A stretch of DNA of 64,000 nucleotides from an uncultured Bacteroidales bacterium (GTDB taxonomy: Bacteria; Bacteroidota; Bacteroidia; Bacteroidales; Paludibacteraceae). Location of the stretch: NCBI GenBank assembly GCA_902780495.1, contig CACZFM010000005.1:1-64000 (forward strand), in the 5' to 3' direction. Position numbers and translations under genes: made by a program. Positions 1 through 7,859 of this stretch are shown in pieces (positions within the stretch are counted from its first letter, which is position 1; each line of letters opens with the position of its first letter). Below the pieces are notes generated by a model. It was not told the origin of the DNA and ran no database searches. It saw only the letters and a list, made by a program, of their open reading frames with translations.

Positions 1-873
1 AATGGCGGTAATCATTACACTTTCATCGCAGCCGTTGTAATCCGGAACGGAGACAGTGCCATATTTTGTGTCCTTTATCGTAAGTGTATGGGGCGATGAT
101 GCAATCTTCAGTTTGTCACTGTAATCACTATTGTAACTATCATTGAACATTTGTGTGAATCTTTCCAGTTCGCCACAAGGAACAAAAATATCTTCCAGAC
201 TGCTGCAATCGTAAAAAGCATATCTTCCAATGCTTGTTACACTGTTTGGAATCGTGATTTCTCCTGTCGCGGCAGCAGAACATGCCAATAATTCCGTTTT
301 TGTGGCATCACGATAGACCAAATATCCCTCTACATATCCATTGAGACTTCTGGCACTCCATGGCGCACCTGTCGCGGTCCCCGAATAGACGATATTAGGT
401 ACATACCCAAACGCCTGTGCTCCAATGCTCGTCACACTATTCGGAATCGTTATTGAAGTCAGACTGCTACAATTAGAGAAAGCATCTCTTCCAATGCTTG
501 TTACACTATTCGGAATTGTGATGGAAGTCAGACTACGGCAAGAATAGAAAGCATAACTTCCAATGCTCGTCACACTGTTCGGAATCGTAATTGAGGTTAG
601 ACTGCGACAACTTTGGAAAACCCCCTCTCCAATGCTCGTTACACTATTCGGAATCGTTACTGATGTCAGACCTGTACAACCATCGAAAGCTTTTTCCCCA
701 ATGCTTGTCACACTGTTCGGAATCGTAATTTCTCCTGTCGCAGCGGCAAAACATGCCAACAATTCCGTTTTGGTGGCATCACGATAAACCAAATTTCCCT
801 CTACATATCCATTGAGACTTCTGGCACCCCATGGCGCACCTGTCGCGGTCCCCGAATAGACGATATTAGGTAC
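1..873 (-). pseudogene. BspA-like leucine-rich repeat protein, 3' fragment (runs off left edge)
   Basis: Read from 873 downward the frame stays open to base 1, so the 3' end of the gene is outside the window. It starts in the [15 protein letters not shown] module, continues with LRR_5 repeats ([13 protein letters not shown].xAFxxC) and then changes to [13 protein letters not shown] and a [17 protein letters not shown] stretch, which resembles the C-terminal beta repeats of such proteins. It has no start codon of its own. It is joined to the upstream fragment by a frame change of about 5 lost bases at 873-878: other module copies read AFYNVPNIV, whereas here the frame runs AFCT-stop. Seen directly as sequence; surface location is inferred from the family. 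Confidence 0.8.
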
Positions 874-2547
874 AGAAAGCCTCCTCTCCAATGCTCGTTA
901 CACTGCTCGGAATCGTTACTGAAGTCAGACTGCTGCACCAGCGGAAAACGTTCTCTCCAATGCTCGTTACACTGCTCGGAATCGTTACTGAAGTCAGACT
1001 GCTGCAAGCAGTGAAAGCATATTGCCCAATGCTTGTTACACTATTCGGAATCGTTACAGAGGTCAAACCGCTGCAATATTCGAAAGCCCTATCTCCAATG
1101 CTGGTCACACTATTGCCAATCCTGATAGAGGTCAGACTGCGGCAATAACTGAAAGCATCATTTCCAATGCTTGTTACACTGTTTGGGATCGTGAGAGAGG
1201 TCAGACTGCGACAACCAGAGAAAGCATAATTTCCAATGCTCGTCACACTGTTCGGAATCGTGATGGAGGTCAGACCACTACAACCGAAGAAAGCATGATC
1301 TCCAATGCTTGTCACACTATTCGGAATCGTGATGGATGTCAGACCCTGGCAATTATAGAAAGTATAATCTCCAATGCTCGTCACACTATTCGGAATCGTT
1401 ATTGAAGTCAGACTGCGACAAACATAGAAAGCAGAACTACCTATACTTGTCACACTATTCGGAATCGTAATTTCTCCTGTCGCAGCGGCAAAACATGCCA
1501 ATAATTCTGTTTTTGTAGCATCACGATAAACCAAATTTCCCTCTACATATCCATTGAGACTTCTGGCACCCCATGGCGCACCTGTCGCGGTCCCCGAATA
1601 GACGATATTAGGTACATGCTCGTCACACTATTCGGAATCGTTATTGAAGTCAGACTGCTGCAATTATAGAAAGCATATCTTCCAATGCTCGTTACACTAT
1701 TGGGAATCGTTACTGAAGTCAAACCAGTGCAATCACGGAAAGCATAATCTCCAATGCTCGTCACACTGTTCGGAATCGTGATAGAGGTCAAACTACTGCA
1801 AGAATAGAAAGCACAATCTCCAATGCTCGTTACACTATTCGGAATCGTGATGGAGGTTAGACTGCGACAAACATAGAAAGCAGAACTACCTATACTTGTC
1901 ACACTATTCGGAATCGTGATAGAGGTCAAACTACTGCAAGAAGAGAAAGCATATCTTCCAATGCTCGTCACACTGTTCGGAATCGTTATTGATGTCAGAC
2001 TGCTGCAACCAAAGAAAACCCCCTCTCCAATGCTCGTCACACTGTTCGGAATCGTGATAGAGGTCAAACTACTGCAATAAGAGAAAGCAGACTCTCCAAT
2101 GCTCGTTACACTGTTCGGAATCGTGATGGAGGTCAGACCCTGGCAATTATAGAAAGCCCTGTTCCCAATGCTCGTTACACTATTCGGAATCGTGACAGAG
2201 GTCAGACTGCTGCAATCATAGAAAGCATAATTTCCAATGCTCGTCACACTGTTCGGAATCGTGATAGAGGTCAAACTACTGCAATAAGAGAAAGCAGACT
2301 CTCCAATGCTCGTTACATCATTCGGAATCGTGATAGAGGTCAGACTGCTACAACCGAAGAAAGCATGATTTCCAATGCTTGTCACACTATTCGGAATCGT
2401 AATTTCTCCTGTCGCAGCGGCAAAACATGCCAATAATTCTGTTTTTGTGGCATCACGATAAACCAAATATCCCTCTACATATCCATTGAGACTTCTGGCA
2501 CCCCATGGCGCACCTGTCGCGGTCCCCGAATAGACGATATTAGGCAC
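260..2547 (-). repeat. Four copies of a ~47-codon module within the BspA-like gene
   Basis: A module that opens [15 protein letters not shown] and continues through [25 protein letters not shown] recurs starting at 2547, 1615, 873 and 402 (minus strand), spaced by blocks of LRR units. The copies are nearly identical in DNA. The second and third copies are exactly where the reading frame breaks; the first and fourth are entered in frame (AFYNVPN and AFGYVPN). Confidence 0.8.
866..1615 (-). pseudogene. BspA-like LRR protein, middle fragment
   Basis: An open frame runs from the VPNIVYS module (codon GTA at 1613-1615) through a run of about 23-residue LRR_5 repeats to a TAA at 866-868. The only start inside it is a TTG at 1532-1534, so it is unlikely to be an independent gene. 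Its first codons continue the upstream fragment after a frame change, and its end meets the next fragment after a second one. It is therefore the centre part of one large interrupted gene covering 1-2997. Confidence 0.75.
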
Positions 2548-2997
2548 ATTATAGAAAGCATACTCTCCAATGCTCGTCACACTGTTCGGAATCGTTAGTG
2601 AAGTTAGATTAACGCAATCAGAGAAAGCATACTCTCCAATGCTCGTTACACCATTCGGAATCGTGATAGAGGTCAAACTGCTACAACCCCTGAAAGCATA
2701 ATTTCCAATGCTCGTCACACTATTCGGAATCGTGACGGAGGTCAGACTGCTGCAATTATAGAAAGCCCCATATCCAATGCTTGTGACACTATAAGAGACT
2801 CCGTTATAAGTTACAGACGATGGAATGTTCACTATTATTATGGTGTTCATGTTAGCCCCTGCCACTTCTGCTGTTTCGGCTGTTGCATCAAGGTTGTAAC
2901 ACAAATCACCAATTGGAATCCTTTCATAATCCCAAGCGGAAACCATACTTGTGCTTGCCACAAGGGCAAAGAATAATGCAATTAGTTTTTGTTTCAT
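1543..2997 (-). CDS. BspA-like surface LRR protein, 5' fragment with signal peptide
   Basis: Starts with a clear signal peptide ([21 protein letters not shown]) followed by [24 protein letters not shown] and then LRR_5 (TpLRR/BspA) repeats of about 23 residues with core [15 protein letters not shown]. One [26 protein letters not shown] module lies near residues 151-185. The frame is broken near 1617: the text passes from NSVTSM directly into the out-of-frame bases of a second such module, adding 24 foreign residues before a stop. BspA-type proteins are exported and mediate adhesion in Bacteroidales; that role is family knowledge. No consensus promoter was found upstream. Confidence 0.8.
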   Translation of the reverse strand: MKQKLIALFFALVASTSMVSAWDYERIPIGDLCYNLDATAETAEVAGANMNTIIIVNIPSSVTYNGVSYSVTSIGYGAFYNCSSLTSVTIPNSVTSIGNYAFRGCSSLTSITIPNGVTSIGEYAFSDCVNLTSLTIPNSVTSIGEYAFYNVPNIVYSGTATGAPWGARSLNGYVEGYLVYRDATKTELLACFAAATGEITIPNSVTSIGNHAFFGCSSLTSITIPNDVTSIGESAFSYCSSLTSITIPNSVTSIGNYAFYDCSSLTSVTIPNSVTSIGNRAFYNCQGLTSITIPNSVTSIGESAFSYCSSLTSITIPNSVTSIGEGVFFGCSSLTSITIPNSVTSIGRYAFSSCSSLTSITIPNSVTSIGSSAFYVCRSLTSITIPNSVTSIGDCAFYSCSSLTSITIPNSVTSIGDYAFRDCTGLTSVTIPNSVTSIGRYAFYNCSSLTSITIPNSVTSMYLISSIRGPRQVRHGVPEVSMDM

Positions 2998-3033
2998 TTT
3001 GTTGAAAAATTTAGCGTACTATCTCATGCATGT

Positions 3034-3684
3034 TTACTTCTCTTCCTGCGGACAAAAGAGCTTATATTTGAAACTTTTCATATCAGGACTATAGACAATG
3101 CACAAGAATTGTCCATTTACTTTTGGTTTATATTTAGCAAGAAGGGGAACTATGTATTTATCCATTTCTTCAAGTCCGTATTTGCAAGACTCTTGCAAAA
3201 TCATCACTTTTAGTCCAGCATTGCAAACCACTAATTTTTGGAAGTCATATCTTACAGCTGCATACGGGACTCCTCCTATTTTGGGGTTTTCACGAAAAAA
3301 ATCCCACTCTGATTCTAAAGCTAATGGAAGGGATTTTATAGAGTACTCTTTCCCCAGTTCTTCATCATCCTCAAACCAAATTAAGTCATATAACCATTCT
3401 CTTGAGGTAAAATAGTGATGCGGGGGTTCCACTATATTAAACTTAGGTTCATCTATTTGATTTGTATAACAACTATATCGAAATCTCTCCAATCCTAATT
3501 TGGCAATAGCATATTTTACCATTTTGGTATTTTCTGCTCTCTCCTCCTTATCTAAAGGCAATGCTTTCAAGGTGGCTATTATTGCTTTAACCGGATCGGC
3601 CTTTGGATCATAGTCAAACACAGCGGGTAAAGTTCGATTGGATCCTATTGCTTCTTCTATCCAACCATTATTACATTGGTTCAT
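3034..3684 (-). CDS. Hypothetical protein, 216 aa
   Basis: I do not recognise a family. The protein is soluble, acidic and has no signal peptide or membrane segment. It contains KADPVKAIIATLKALPLDKEERAE near residues 28-50 and is rich in aromatic residues (REWLYDLIWFEDDEELG). The upstream gene on the same strand ends 2 bases before its start, so the two are almost certainly co-transcribed. The pair is AT-richer than the housekeeping block. A small accessory pair (for example immunity-like) is possible but cannot be shown from sequence. Confidence 0.65.
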   Translation of the reverse strand: MNQCNNGWIEEAIGSNRTLPAVFDYDPKADPVKAIIATLKALPLDKEERAENTKMVKYAIAKLGLERFRYSCYTNQIDEPKFNIVEPPHHYFTSREWLYDLIWFEDDEELGKEYSIKSLPLALESEWDFFRENPKIGGVPYAAVRYDFQKLVVCNAGLKVMILQESCKYGLEEMDKYIVPLLAKYKPKVNGQFLCIVYSPDMKSFKYKLFCPQEEK

Positions 3685-3686
3685 AA

Positions 3687-4241
3687 TTATATTTTTTTAT
3701 GTTTTATTGTAATTTCATCGCGCCATTTTTTTGTAATCCATCTTTGTGGAAATTTTGATGTGCTATTGTAGCAATAAATGGCTTCTTTGATTTTTCGTAG
3801 CATACCTTCTGCCTCATCGAATCCTTCATCTGTACAGGGATAATACAATCCTTCTGTGGTATCTTTGGGGCACACCTCGCCAGGAATAATTTCCAATTTT
3901 TTGAACAAAGCTTGATAGGGAGTGGTTATCCAATAATATTCTTTCTTGTCTGCTTTATCAGCATCCTCCGATGCCATCTTTATCAATTTTTCTGCATCCT
4001 GAATCCATTGTTCCTTTTTACACATCCACTCCTTATTATCACTATTAACTTCCGGTTGGGACAAGGCTTCTATCCATTCCTCGAAAAACGATTCCGCATT
4101 CAGAATACATTGAGGATGCCTGTAATTATACTTTAGCTTCTCATTGTAAAAGGCTAAATTAAGTAATTCTTGTAACGAGTCAAGTAACTTCTGCTCTTCT
4201 TTTAAAATAGTCATTTCGGACTCTAAATTTGGGTTTTCCAT
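3687..4241 (-). CDS. Hypothetical protein, 184 aa
   Basis: Unrecognised soluble protein; first gene of a two-gene unit with 3034-3684. The N-terminal third (SEMTILKEEQKLLDSLQELL) is predicted helical, followed by Trp- and Tyr-rich segments and a basic C-terminus (TIKHKKI). There is no signal peptide, membrane segment or clear catalytic motif. The ATG lies in AT-rich DNA and I see no consensus promoter upstream. Confidence 0.65.
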   Translation of the reverse strand: MENPNLESEMTILKEEQKLLDSLQELLNLAFYNEKLKYNYRHPQCILNAESFFEEWIEALSQPEVNSDNKEWMCKKEQWIQDAEKLIKMASEDADKADKKEYYWITTPYQALFKKLEIIPGEVCPKDTTEGLYYPCTDEGFDEAEGMLRKIKEAIYCYNSTSKFPQRWITKKWRDEITIKHKKI

Positions 4242-4618
4242 ACGTTAATATATTTTTATTTTTGCCTCTACTTCATTATTCGGCAAGAGGCATTCTCCGT
4301 GATATACAACAAAAAACGCGAATAACTATTGTCATCCGTTTCTCGAGGCTGTAGGAAATGCCTTAGTTACCAGATATGCAAACAGAAACTCGCGCCGTGT
4401 ATATATCCGCCAACACACCATAGGACGCACCTATAGTGTGGGCGAGTTCTACACTCGTGAGCATCTACTTACTTGTTCTCTGAATAACTAATCTCTCAAC
4501 TTCCTACATTTCGAGAAATCAGATTACAAGCGGGTAAACGCTTTTCAGTATGTAACTGCTTTTTTACGTTGCCAGCCTCAACGTCTCACATTTAACGTCC
4601 GTGAGAGAGGACGAGAGG
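4242..4618. other. Intergenic stretch with an inverted-repeat-flanked 180-base block
   Basis: There is no intact gene. An imperfect inverted repeat (TTTCTCGA..TGTAGGAA at 4339-4357, its complement at 4501-4518) encloses about 180 bases. The plus strand inside reads like protein (PFLEAVGNALVTRYANRNS, then after a frame slip IGRTYSVGEFYTREHLL), so this may be a decayed coding remnant. A separate 7-base stem (TGCCTCT at 4263-4269, AGAGGCA at 4286-4292) lies nearer the 184-aa gene. Nothing else stands out. Confidence 0.4.
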
Positions 4619-4909
4619 TTATGCTAACGCAATATGTCTCCTTTGTAGTGCTGTAAGCACACTTTCTGACGCTATCGGATTAAGACCACGGAATGTAGTG
4701 CGGCTCTTGAGTTCGGAAAGCGGCATTGTAAGCAGCAGTTTGGCAATACACTCATCCGCGAACGAATTACTTACTACATTCACCCCTGTGAAATCGAGCA
4801 CAACACGCTCGTCTTGTTCCAACAACGGCATTAACTGCTCGCGGACGCGCTTTCCTAACGGACGCGTGCCGAGATTTTCTCCATATTCTCTAAAACTGAA
4901 TGTTACCAT
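4619..4909 (-). CDS. STAS-like domain protein (DUF4325 type), 96 aa
   Basis: The central motif VVLDFTGVNVVSNSFADECI is typical of the STAS-like DUF4325 family, small proteins that resemble anti-sigma-factor antagonists and usually accompany a GHKL-type ATPase or are fused to one. That matches the neighbour: the upstream gene overlaps its start by 7 bases and ends like such an ATPase. It probably acts as the partner or regulator of that protein; this is inferred from the family. Since the partner appears frameshifted, the pair may be decaying. Confidence 0.65.
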   Translation of the reverse strand: MVTFSFREYGENLGTRPLGKRVREQLMPLLEQDERVVLDFTGVNVVSNSFADECIAKLLLTMPLSELKSRTTFRGLNPIASESVLTALQRRHIALA

Positions 4910-5210
4910 AATGTTTCTAATTCGTTGTCGTTTAAGAATGCTTCATTATATTGCTCCGCCACATTCGTTCGGAATGCAACAACCTTTGCAGGGTCAATTT
5001 CAACATCTGTCCGAAGTTGCATATATACAATAGTTCCTTGCCAGAACTCACTTTCTTTGGTTGTGACCACGTCATTCTGCACCTGCATGGTGTGACGACC
5101 GGATCGCACCTCGTATAACAAACCTGCTTCTTGTGCTCATCGAACACGTCGATTGTAACATCTCCGTTTGACGCATTGAAATATTGCTTTATTAGTGTTG
5201 AAAGGTTCAT
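4903..5210 (-). pseudogene. Frameshifted small protein with GHKL-ATPase-like C-terminus
   Basis: Frame one begins MNLSTLIKQYFNASNGDVTI and runs to DEHKKQ near 5130. There the likely continuation (LLYEVRSGRHTMQVQNDVV ... FWQGTIVYMQL ... ELETLW) is in another frame, ending at 4903. The phrase FWQGTIVYMQL resembles the end of histidine-kinase-like ATPase domains. If the frame were restored it would be about 100 residues, far shorter than a complete ATPase, so the gene is either a shortened relic or a new small family. A good promoter lies directly upstream and the next gene overlaps it, so the pair was once an operon. Confidence 0.45.
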
Positions 5211-5238
5211 GTTTTCGTGTCTTTGCAACTTTGGGCTG

Positions 5239-5270
5239 CAAAGGTACTGCTTTTTTTTCGAATATGCAAA
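5239..5270 (-). promoter_or_regulatory. Bacteroidetes-type promoter for the ATPase/STAS pair
   Basis: On the minus strand TTTG (5267-5270), a 20-base spacer and TACCTTTG (5239-5246) fit the sigma-ABfr consensus exactly. The spacer carries an A8 run followed by GCAG. Twenty-eight bases here are identical to the promoter upstream of wzt at 60387-60414. Confidence 0.8.
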
Positions 5271-5304
5271 TAAATCCGAGATTTTTTTGCAGATTTATTG
5301 TTGA

Positions 5305-5490
5305 ACTAGTGAGACTAGTGTTCTAGTTTGAATAGTCGGACTATTGTTTCCGGCCTTTGGCAGGCTTTCCTCTGCTTTTCGTTGGCTTAATAACCTACTA
5401 ATAACCCAATAATCACCATAGTCATTCGAGAGTTAAGAGGTAAGAGATAAGAGGTAAGAGTGAAGAGATAAGAGTGAAGAGATAAGAGTG
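5305..5490. repeat. Two micro-repeat tracts in a 341-base gap
   Basis: Bases 5305-5346 carry repeated CTAGT/ATAGT words (AACTAGTGAGACTAGTG...). Bases 5434-5490 carry tandem TAAGAGG/TAAGAGA/TGAAGAG words. The second tract resembles the GAGTTAAAGAGTGAA family found at 23.2, 23.6 and 25.4 kb. Between them I see no gene. Confidence 0.7.
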
Positions 5491-5505
5491 ACATATAATA
5501 CAAAG

Positions 5506-5542
5506 AAAGTCCGTAGCCATGGGGGTCATAGCTACGGACTTT
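5506..5542 (-). terminator. Strong hairpin after the beta-helix gene
   Basis: A perfect 12-base stem (AAAGTCCGTAGC at 5506-5517 and GCTACGGACTTT at 5531-5542) with a 13-base loop lies 28 bases past the stop of the 349-aa gene. On the minus strand it is followed by only a weak T-rich tail, so termination efficiency is uncertain. Confidence 0.6.
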
Positions 5543-5570
5543 GCTTATTGGTCGAGCAATGTACTATTGA

Positions 5571-6620
5571 TTATTGCACAGAAACGGATGCGGAAACGGG
5601 TCTGCCGCCACCGGGGCCGCCACCGGAAGAGGTGTAACTCTGAAGCGAAACGGATGAACCGCCACTAACTACAGCATCCGTATATGCCTCTCCACCGAAA
5701 ATCTCCGTGCCTGACGTGACCGTGACACCCGACTTGAGCGTCGGCGTAGAAGAAGCAGAAACCACCATCTTGCTACCGCCGTTAGCAGGCGTCTTGAAAG
5801 CAAAGGTCGTACTACCATAGGTCATGGCATACCATGTGTTTGCCGTCCAGTTCTTTGCATCCATGCCATATCCGGACGTAGGCGGTGCATAGCAACTCTG
5901 CGAAAGGCTGGCACCCGACTCCAAACCGCCTACAGCAACAATCGTTCCGCCCATGACATAAAGTTTCTTCTGCTTCTCTGAATTGGCATCAATCGCCACT
6001 TCCGGATTTGTAGCACCGATAGCATAAATCACTCCACCCTTGATATAGACATTGCCATTGGCATCTATACCATCGTTGTTGGTGGAACGGGCATAAACCA
6101 AACCGCCATTGATAGTCAGGTCGCCTGCCGCATTGATGGCATCGTCATAAGAATTCACGATAATCTCGCCGCCATTGATGGTCAATTTGTCCTTGCTCTC
6201 AATACCTTCTCCGTTATTGCCGGAAGTGGAAATGGTTATCTTACCGCCTTCGATGGTCAGTCCGCCGGCATAGGTATATACAGCATTCTGACCGCTACCG
6301 CTGACCCAAGTCTTGGTGCCTGCACGGATGGCCTTTGGCGAAGAATAATACTTGCTATCCACAGAGAACTGCATTGCGCTGAGGTCAGTGAGTGTAAAAT
6401 GCACCGTTCCCTCATTGTTCGTCACATCCAACTGCGTACCGTTGATGTGCATCGTAAGGTCGTTCACCTGAAAAGCCGTCAACGCACCTTCCGTGTTGGT
6501 AAACACCAGATAGGGATAGTCATACTCTTCCGCCTGCATCCAGAGCGCGCTTGCCAACATCATCAACAAAAGGCCGATTTTGCGTTTTGCCACACGGGCA
6601 TAATTCATTTCATTTTTCAT
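5571..6620 (-). CDS. Secreted beta-helix carbohydrate-binding-like protein (Cthe_2159 type), 349 aa
   Basis: The N-terminus has a signal peptide (KRKIGLLLMMLASALWMQA, cleaved near residue 31). A Bacteroidales beta-strand segment follows, and then from about residue 110 a repeat region with short rungs such as GGLTIEGGKITIS, DKLTINGGEIIVN, GDLTINGGLVYA and GNVYIKGGVIYA. This is the pattern of the Cthe_2159-like beta-helix family, which binds acidic polysaccharides; binding here is inferred. Acidic pockets of the type SYDDAINAAG and NNDGIDANG recur. The C-terminus is a Gly/Ser-rich tail (SSGGGPGGGRP). The gene is divergent from an AraC regulator that may control it. Confidence 0.75.
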   Translation of the reverse strand: MKNEMNYARVAKRKIGLLLMMLASALWMQAEEYDYPYLVFTNTEGALTAFQVNDLTMHINGTQLDVTNNEGTVHFTLTDLSAMQFSVDSKYYSSPKAIRAGTKTWVSGSGQNAVYTYAGGLTIEGGKITISTSGNNGEGIESKDKLTINGGEIIVNSYDDAINAAGDLTINGGLVYARSTNNDGIDANGNVYIKGGVIYAIGATNPEVAIDANSEKQKKLYVMGGTIVAVGGLESGASLSQSCYAPPTSGYGMDAKNWTANTWYAMTYGSTTFAFKTPANGGSKMVVSASSTPTLKSGVTVTSGTEIFGGEAYTDAVVSGGSSVSLQSYTSSGGGPGGGRPVSASVSVQ

Positions 6621-6659
6621 TTGTTACCTCCTTTTTTAGGACTCTTTTGAAATTCGTTG

Positions 6660-6667
6660 CAAAGGTA
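6660..6667 (-). promoter_or_regulatory. Probable -7 box for the beta-helix gene
   Basis: TACCTTTG reads on the minus strand 40 bases upstream of the start codon, with AAAAGCAG directly before it as in other promoters here. The expected -33 position holds AACG rather than TTTG, so the promoter may be weak or activator-dependent, perhaps using the divergent AraC protein. Confidence 0.55.
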
Positions 6668-6741
6668 CTGCTTTTACGGCAAATACACGTTACCCGTTTG
6701 TGTGAATTTATTAACAAAAAGTACGATTTCTTTTCAAAACA

Positions 6742-6773
6742 TTTGTACACATCAAAAAAAAGCAGTATCTTTG
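6742..6773 (+). promoter_or_regulatory. Promoter of the AraC-family regulator
   Basis: TTTG (6742-6745), a 20-base spacer and TATCTTTG (6766-6773) match the Bacteroidetes consensus. The spacer contains A8-GCAG as at 5251-5258 and 9859-9868. It is divergent from the weaker promoter at 6660. Confidence 0.8.
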
Positions 6774-6805
6774 CAGCCCGAAAGTACTTAATTATGTGAA
6801 TACTT

Positions 6806-7666
6806 ATGACATCCGAACGTATTTTTGCAGAAGCCATCCGAACTATCAATAAGGATGAAATGGTCGTCTTACGCGATGTGCACCATTTCCCCGTGTACGG
6901 GCAAGATATTATATCCCCGTATATGATGGTATGTGTCTGCCATTCCGGTAGCGCGCGCGTATTATATGATACGGAAGAGGTCGTTTTTTCGCCCAACGAA
7001 GTGGCGGTGATTATGCCTAACCATATCCTGCATCCCATAGAAAGTAGCGACGATTACCACGTGACGATACTGGTTCATTCGCCGGCGCTATGCGAGGAAC
7101 TGAAAACCAAGCGTTTGACACATGATTACCATAAGTTTCACCGTCGGCCATCTTGTCTGTTAACGGATGAAGAGATGGCACAATATATGCAAGCGATAGA
7201 TTTGTTAGAGCATATCTGCCAATCTTCCACACAGCGTTATCCGCTTCGTCATGAGATGCTGATTGAATTGACCAATGTGATGGTAGAGATGCATAATGCC
7301 TATCGTCGCGAGATGGACGAAAAAGCCGCGAAAGACAACCGTAACTACAGCCTTTTCAATGACTTTTGCGACTTGTTGGCTACGCATTATCGGGAAGAAC
7401 ACGAAATGGCTTTCTATGCACGGCAGTTGCATCTCACACCCAGACATTTCTCATTGGTTATTAAAGAGGTGGTTGGTATTTCCGCAAGCGATTACATCGG
7501 AGAATACCTTGCCACACAGGCAAAAAGTATCCTCACATCACGTCCGGATATGTCCGTGCAACAGGTGAGTTATCATCTCGGTTTTGCCGAATCGCCCTCT
7601 TTCTGCCGTTTCTTCAAACGCATCACAGGGTTGACACCGAAAGCGTTCCGTGCACAACTACGCTAA
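6806..7666 (+). CDS. AraC-family transcriptional regulator, 286 aa
   Basis: The N-terminal 150 residues form a cupin-like sensor (GSARVLYDTEEVVFSPNEVAVIMPNH). From about residue 185 comes the two-helix-turn-helix AraC DNA-binding domain, with YARQLHLTPRHFSLVIKEV and the signature SYHLGFAESPSFCRFFKRI.G.TPKAFR. It most likely senses a small ligand and activates nearby genes; the divergent secreted beta-helix gene is the obvious candidate target. The start at 6806 lies 33 bases past the -7 box and the gene ends with a clear terminator, so it is transcribed alone. Confidence 0.88.
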   Translation: MTSERIFAEAIRTINKDEMVVLRDVHHFPVYGQDIISPYMMVCVCHSGSARVLYDTEEVVFSPNEVAVIMPNHILHPIESSDDYHVTILVHSPALCEELKTKRLTHDYHKFHRRPSCLLTDEEMAQYMQAIDLLEHICQSSTQRYPLRHEMLIELTNVMVEMHNAYRREMDEKAAKDNRNYSLFNDFCDLLATHYREEHEMAFYARQLHLTPRHFSLVIKEVVGISASDYIGEYLATQAKSILTSRPDMSVQQVSYHLGFAESPSFCRFFKRITGLTPKAFRAQLR

Positions 7667-7676
7667 CTGCCAAAAT

Positions 7677-7710
7677 GGCACCCTATATCAAACAGAAGGG
7701 TGCCTTTTTT
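7677..7710 (+). terminator. Rho-independent terminator after the AraC gene
   Basis: The stem GGCACCCT (7677-7684) pairs with AGGGTGCC (7697-7704), 8 bases, followed by T6 (7705-7710). It starts 11 bases after the stop codon. Confidence 0.85.
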
Positions 7711-7767
7711 GTGATGTGGCAGTCCATTTTGGCAGAAACAAGGCACGGATGTGGCAGAAAAACAACG

Positions 7768-7783
7768 TGGCACAGGAATTGTA
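7768..7783 (+). promoter_or_regulatory. Sigma-54-like -24/-12 element upstream of dnaK
   Basis: TGGCACAGGAATTGTA at 77-92 bases before the dnaK start matches the sigma-54 form TGGCACR-N4-TTGCA except for one base in the -12 element (GT instead of GC). No TTTG-N20-TAnnTTTG promoter was seen in this gap. Treat as a candidate only. Confidence 0.35.
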
Positions 7784-7859
7784 CTATAGATAGTGTCCGT
7801 GCGACAATAGTCTGCTGGAGACAAACAAAACCGAATAATAACATAAAACACATACAACT

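Noticed and set aside
260..2800. Repetitive DNA as CRISPR or intergenic repeat
   Set aside because: The repeats are codons of LRR units in one frame on the minus strand; the plus-strand frames over this region are mirror shadows.
3034..4241. Toxin-antitoxin or immunity pair
   Set aside because: The two unknown genes are too large and lack any recognisable toxin or antitoxin motif; only adjacency supports it.
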